In this document: positions 61,017 to 64,000 of the stretch, one piece after another | How the letters are laid out: every line of letters begins with the position of its first letter | Position numbering within the stretch: position 1 is the stretch's first letter | NCBI RefSeq assembly: GCF_044457565.1 | Contig: NZ_JBITGZ010000014.1 | Coordinates: 1 to 64,000, forward strand | Source: Kitasatospora sp044457565 | GTDB taxonomy: Bacteria; Actinomycetota; Actinomycetes; Streptomycetales; Streptomycetaceae | Length of the DNA: 64,000 nucleotides | Reading direction: 5' to 3' | Translations under genes and position numbers: made by a program | Notes under the pieces: model-generated | What the model saw: only the letters and a program-made list of their open reading frames with translations | Database searches by the model: none | Told to the model about the DNA's origin: nothing

Positions 61017-61787
61017 ATGCCCTATATCGCGGTGAGCGCACTGAGCCACGAGGGTCTGGTGCGGGAGCACAACGAGGACAGCCTGACGGTCGGGCCGTGG
61101 ACGCTCTGCGCCACGGTGACCGGGAACCCGCAGACGCTGCTCTTCCCGCTCGGCGATCCCTGCCTGGTCGCGGTCTCGGACGGGCTGGGCGGGCACCCGG
61201 GCGGCGAGGTGGCCAGTGCGCTGGTGGCCCGGCGGCTCGCGGCGGGCGGGCCGGAGCTGGCGAGCGAGGCCGCCGTGCGGCAGATTCTCCGGGAGTGCAA
61301 CAGCGCGGTCTTCGCGGCCGCGGAGACCGATCCGGGCCTCACCTCGATGGGCAGCACGGTGGCCGGCGTGGTGCTGCTGCCGGAGTCCGTCATCGTCTTC
61401 AACGTGGGTGACAGCCGGGTGTACGAGGTGACCGACGAGCGGCTGCGCCGGGTCAGCGTCGACGACAGCCCGCCGCTCGAACCGGGGCACCGCACCACCT
61501 CCATGGTCACCCAGACCCTCGGCGGCTCCAGCCGGCTCAGCCCGGTCGATCCCCACCTGTGCACGGCCCCGCTCGCGGCCGGCGACCGCTACCTGATCTG
61601 CAGCGACGGGCTCACCGACCCGGTGCCGGACGAGGAGTTGCACGGGGTGATCAGGGCGGCGTCCGAGCAGGCCGAGGGAATGTCCGAACGGGCGGACGGG
61701 CGGGCCGCATTCGAGCTGTGGCGGAGCGCGATCGAGGCCGGCGGACCGGACAACATCACCCTGGCGCTGGTGCGCATCGGCGAGTGA
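61017..61787 (+). CDS. PP2C-family serine/threonine phosphatase
   Basis: 256 residues from ATG 61017 (AGGA upstream; ATG 60975 is possible). Metal-binding aspartates lie in REHNEDSLTV, VSDGLGGHPGG, CSDGLTDPV and GGPDNITL, so the active site looks complete. Cytosolic with no sensor domain. Likely opposes the Ser/Thr kinases of the cell or the adjacent RsbW-like kinase. Confidence 0.9.
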   Translation: MPYIAVSALSHEGLVREHNEDSLTVGPWTLCATVTGNPQTLLFPLGDPCLVAVSDGLGGHPGGEVASALVARRLAAGGPELASEAAVRQILRECNSAVFAAAETDPGLTSMGSTVAGVVLLPESVIVFNVGDSRVYEVTDERLRRVSVDDSPPLEPGHRTTSMVTQTLGGSSRLSPVDPHLCTAPLAAGDRYLICSDGLTDPVPDEELHGVIRAASEQAEGMSERADGRAAFELWRSAIEAGGPDNITLALVRIGE

Positions 61788-61807
61788 CCGCGCCCAGGGC
61801 GCGCCGG

Positions 61808-61831
61808 GGACGCAGGGGGCGCGATGCGTCC
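61808..61831. terminator. hairpin in the PP2C-GNAT convergent gap
   Basis: GGACGCA and TGCGTCC arms around a 10-base loop, within 64 bases between convergent genes. Confidence 0.5.
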
Positions 61832-61851
61832 ACGGGCCCGCCGCCCCCGCG

Positions 61852-62289
61852 TCAGCCGTGCAGGTCGCGCGCGAAGTGGAAGGCGACCACGGCCATCCGG
61901 CGGGCGTGGTAGAAGCGGTGGGCGCCGTGGTTGGAGAGGCCGGAGTCGAGTTCGATCCGTACGCAGCCGGCCTGCCGGGCGCGCTCCTCCAGCTCGGTCA
62001 GCAGCCGCCCGCCGATTCCGGCGGAGCGGGCCTCGGGGGCGGTGACCAGGTCGTCCACGAGCAGCAGCCGCCCCCGGCTGGTGGCGAGCACGCGGTGGGT
62101 GGCGACGGCGAGGCAGCGGCGGCGCTCGTCGTACGCGGCGGTGAAGACCAGGCCCTGCTGGTGCGCCTCGGCCGCGAACTCGGCGAATCCGTCGCGGGTC
62201 AGGCCCGGGCGCAGGGTGCGGATCAGCGGGGCGATGTCGGCGGCCATGGCGCTCTGGCCCGGGGCGATGTCGAGCATGGTCAGTTCCAC
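61852..62289 (-). CDS. GNAT-family N-acetyltransferase
   Basis: 145 residues. The acetyl-CoA loop is APEARSAGIGGRLLTELEERA, and LSNHGAHRFYHARRM is the usual C-terminal element. GTG 62289 sits seven bases after TACAGT, a fair -10 box, and has no ribosome site, so it may be leaderless. ATG 62277 is an alternative. Acceptor unknown. Confidence 0.83.
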   Translation of the reverse strand: MELTMLDIAPGQSAMAADIAPLIRTLRPGLTRDGFAEFAAEAHQQGLVFTAAYDERRRCLAVATHRVLATSRGRLLLVDDLVTAPEARSAGIGGRLLTELEERARQAGCVRIELDSGLSNHGAHRFYHARRMAVVAFHFARDLHG

Positions 62290-62313
62290 GCGCCCACTGT
62301 ACGGGCGTGGTTG

Positions 62314-62351
62314 TGCCCCGGCGGGGAGAGTCGGGCCTCCCCGCCGGGGCA
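62314..62351 (-). terminator. 15-bp perfect hairpin terminator of the collagenase gene
   Basis: TGCCCCGGCGGGGAG pairs with CTCCCCGCCGGGGCA around an 8-base loop, 37 bases beyond the minus-strand collagenase stop. Confidence 0.85.
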
Positions 62352-62387
62352 TCGGCGTGCGAGTGGGCCGGGGCCGGCCCGGGCAGG

Positions 62388-64000
62388 TCAGTACTGGGTC
62401 TTGACGCTCACCCCGGCGAAGCCCTTCTTCGCGTACAGGCTGATGAAGACCGCGCCGGCGGGCGGGTTCCGGACGGTGAGCGTCTCGGTGTTGCCGGCGC
62501 TCGTGGACCTGGCGGTGTAGGAGCCGGTGGTCGCCCAGCCCTTGGCGCTGTAGTAAAGGTCGGCGTTGCCCGTGCCGCCGCCGGTGCTGATCGTCAACTG
62601 CTTCGTCCCGGCGGGCACGTACAGGTACAGGTAGCTGTAGTCACCGGTGACCGCGGACAGGTTGCTGCGCCGGCAGTTCTTGCCGAGTTGGCGGGTGTCC
62701 GGGTCCGCGCACTCCGGCACGCCGGTGGCGGCGACGGTGATGCTCCGGGTGGCGGTGGCGGTGGCGCCCCGGTCGTCGGTGACGGTCAGGGTGACGGTGT
62801 ACGTGCCGGCGGCGGCGTACGCCTTGGTGGGGTTGGCGGCGGTGGAGGTGCTGCCGTCCCCGAAGTTCCAGGCGCGGGCGGCGATGGTGCCGTCGGCGTC
62901 GGTGGAGTTGTCGGTGAAGGCGACGCTCAGGCCGGTGGCGAGGGCGGTGAACCCGGCGCTGGGCGGCTGGTTGGCCGGCGGCACGACGCCGCAGGAGCCG
63001 GCGGCGCAGGCCGTGAGCCAGGCGGCGAAGTCGGCGTCGTAGCGGGTGCCGATGGTGCCGGTCAGGTAGCTGCGGGCGCCGGCCCAGTCACCGGTGCGGT
63101 ACTTGGCGAGTACGGCGTCCAGGTCGGCGCGGTGCGACTGGAGCATGTACCGCACGGCGAGGTAGCCCCAGTTGTAGACGCGGGTCTGGTCGGCGTTGTC
63201 GTAGGTGGTGTCGAACAGGGTGCTCAGCGCGTACGTGTGCCGGGCCGCCTGGGCGATCGCGTCGTCGTAGCGGACGTTGCGGTAGGAGTAGGAGATGTAC
63301 TCCGCGAAGCCCTCGACCCACCAGATGGTCGGGGTGGTGACACCGGCGTCGAAGTCGCCGTACATGTCGAACCGGCCGTCGAGGTAGTGGGTGTACTCGT
63401 GGTTGAGGTTCCAGATCTGGAAGTCCGGGCGCAGCCACTCCGCCTCGTAGGCGATGAAGCGCGGCTGGTTGCCGGCCTTGGCCGGGTCGCCCTCCAGGTA
63501 CATGCCGCCGTTGTCGGTGGAGATGCCGAAGATGGTGCCGGCGTAGGTCTGGTAGTCCCGGCTGGAGTCGAAGACCACGACCTCGATGGTGGTGTTGTTG
63601 TCCCCGGCGACGGCGCCCTTGTCCCTGGCCACGCCGTGGAAGTAGGCGTCCTGGCCCTGGAGGCTGGCGCAGGTGGCGTCGAACTCGGCGGGCGTCATCT
63701 GCTGGGCCAGGATGCGGATGCTCGCGCTACAGGTGTGACCGGTGGTCAGCACGGCGGCCTTGAGCCGGGCGGCCAGGTCGCAGGTCTCGTAGTAGGCGCA
63801 GTTGGCCTTGTCGTAGGAGTCGGTCATCTCCGCGAGGCCGACCCAGAGCGGGGCGGTGCGGCCGGTGATCGAGCTCTGCCCGAGCAGGCCCTTGACCAGC
63901 GGGCGGACCTTGGCCTGGAGCGCGGGGTACTGGAGGAAGCGGCCCAGTTCGCGGCCGGCGTTGGAGACCAGGTACCCCTGGTCGGTGCCGAGCGCGCCGA
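62388..64000 (-). CDS. secreted M9-family collagenase, C-terminal part
   Basis: 537 residues are visible; the gene continues beyond the right edge, so signal peptide and activator domain are outside. The zinc site HEYTH is at 63387-63401, with a downstream WWVEGFAEYIS supplying the third ligand. After the peptidase come a PKD domain (SAGFTALATGLSVAFTDNS ... WNFGDGST) and a C-terminal PPC-type domain (NADLYYSAKGWATTGSYTAR). Cleaves collagen or gelatin outside the cell. An internal ATG at 63827 should not be taken as the start, because the frame stays open with homologous-looking sequence to the edge. Confidence 0.92.
   Translation of the reverse strand, partial: GALGTDQGYLVSNAGRELGRFLQYPALQAKVRPLVKGLLGQSSITGRTAPLWVGLAEMTDSYDKANCAYYETCDLAARLKAAVLTTGHTCSASIRILAQQMTPAEFDATCASLQGQDAYFHGVARDKGAVAGDNNTTIEVVVFDSSRDYQTYAGTIFGISTDNGGMYLEGDPAKAGNQPRFIAYEAEWLRPDFQIWNLNHEYTHYLDGRFDMYGDFDAGVTTPTIWWVEGFAEYISYSYRNVRYDDAIAQAARHTYALSTLFDTTYDNADQTRVYNWGYLAVRYMLQSHRADLDAVLAKYRTGDWAGARSYLTGTIGTRYDADFAAWLTACAAGSCGVVPPANQPPSAGFTALATGLSVAFTDNSTDADGTIAARAWNFGDGSTSTAANPTKAYAAAGTYTVTLTVTDDRGATATATRSITVAATGVPECADPDTRQLGKNCRRSNLSAVTGDYSYLYLYVPAGTKQLTISTGGGTGNADLYYSAKGWATTGSYTARSTSAGNTETLTVRNPPAGAVFISLYAKKGFAGVSVKTQY

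Noticed and set aside
62388..63827. Collagenase gene starting at the internal ATG 63827.
   Set aside because: The frame stays open to the right edge with plausible protein sequence (GRELGRFLQYPALQAKV), so this is an internal Met and the gene is partial.
1..64000. Many long open frames antisense or out of frame to the listed genes (for example 1895-3757 plus, 19680-21956 minus, 28322-30493 minus).
   Set aside because: They are shadows of high-GC coding sequence: Arg/Pro/Ala/His-rich translations without recognisable domains or ribosome sites, fully overlapped by genes with clear motifs.
1..64000. CRISPR arrays, prophage, transposases or integration sites.
   Set aside because: No spaced palindromic repeat array, recombinase, transposase or tRNA-flanking duplication was seen; the sequence downstream of tRNA-Leu is a terminator.

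Overview
The window is very GC-rich, with tightly packed genes, frequent ATGA/GTGA stop-start overlaps and many GTG starts. The gene content (hopanoid operon, RsbW-like ATPases, HTH-TPR regulators, encapsulin/DyP, type I PKS genes) points to a filamentous actinomycete of the Streptomycetaceae, such as Streptomyces or Kitasatospora. No phage, insertion sequence, CRISPR array or rRNA was seen. One tRNA-Leu(GAG) is present.

1-8.7 kb (minus strand) is a complete hopanoid operon: hpnC, hpnD, hpnE (squalene from farnesyl diphosphate), a polyprenyl diphosphate synthase, shc (squalene-hopene cyclase), hpnG and hpnH (side-chain extension), then the 5' end of ispG (precursor supply). 8.9-14.4 kb (minus strand) is a surface-polymer set: an ABC-2 exporter of TagGH/Wzm-Wzt type, a GT2 glycosyltransferase, a CDP-alcohol phosphotransferase, a glycerol-1-phosphate dehydrogenase-like enzyme and a nucleotidyltransferase. 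idi (IPP isomerase) is divergent from it. 15.4-18.1 kb holds an RsbW-like ATPase, tRNA-Leu, a small AraC regulator, a VOC protein and a frameshifted tetR relic.

18.6-34.2 kb (plus strand) is a translationally coupled six-gene operon for a secondary lipid. It encodes a PUFA-synthase-like megasynthase whose first subunit carries two tandem flavin enoyl-reductase-like barrels fused to KS-AT-ACP-KR. The second subunit is KS-AT-DH-phosphopantetheinyl transferase. A free ACP, an alpha/beta hydrolase, a GT1 glycosyltransferase and a zinc-ribbon methyltransferase follow. A promoter-like element with a perfect TetR-type palindrome lies in front of the operon.

35.7-46.2 kb joins a copper-handling group (Met-rich membrane protein, ECF sigma factor, 75-residue Met/His-rich membrane protein, CopA P1B-ATPase) to a four-gene isonitrile operon (MFS exporter, asparagine-synthase-like amidotransferase, cytochrome P450, isocyanide synthase). 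An AhpD-like protein and an iron/cobalamin-type ABC importer with a Met-containing loop in its binding protein follow on the opposite strand. My main inference is that this neighbourhood may make and handle a metal-binding isonitrile. That remains untested.

50.4-64 kb contains a Tat-exported flavin amine oxidase, a DyP peroxidase/encapsulin pair with a clear cargo-loading peptide, and a TetR/SRPBCC divergent pair with strong palindromes. It also contains a VOC protein, a serine hydrolase, an HTH/zinc protein, a TrmO-like protein, an HTH-TPR regulator, an RsbW-like ATPase, a PP2C phosphatase and a GNAT acetyltransferase. The 3' part of a secreted M9 collagenase runs off the right edge.
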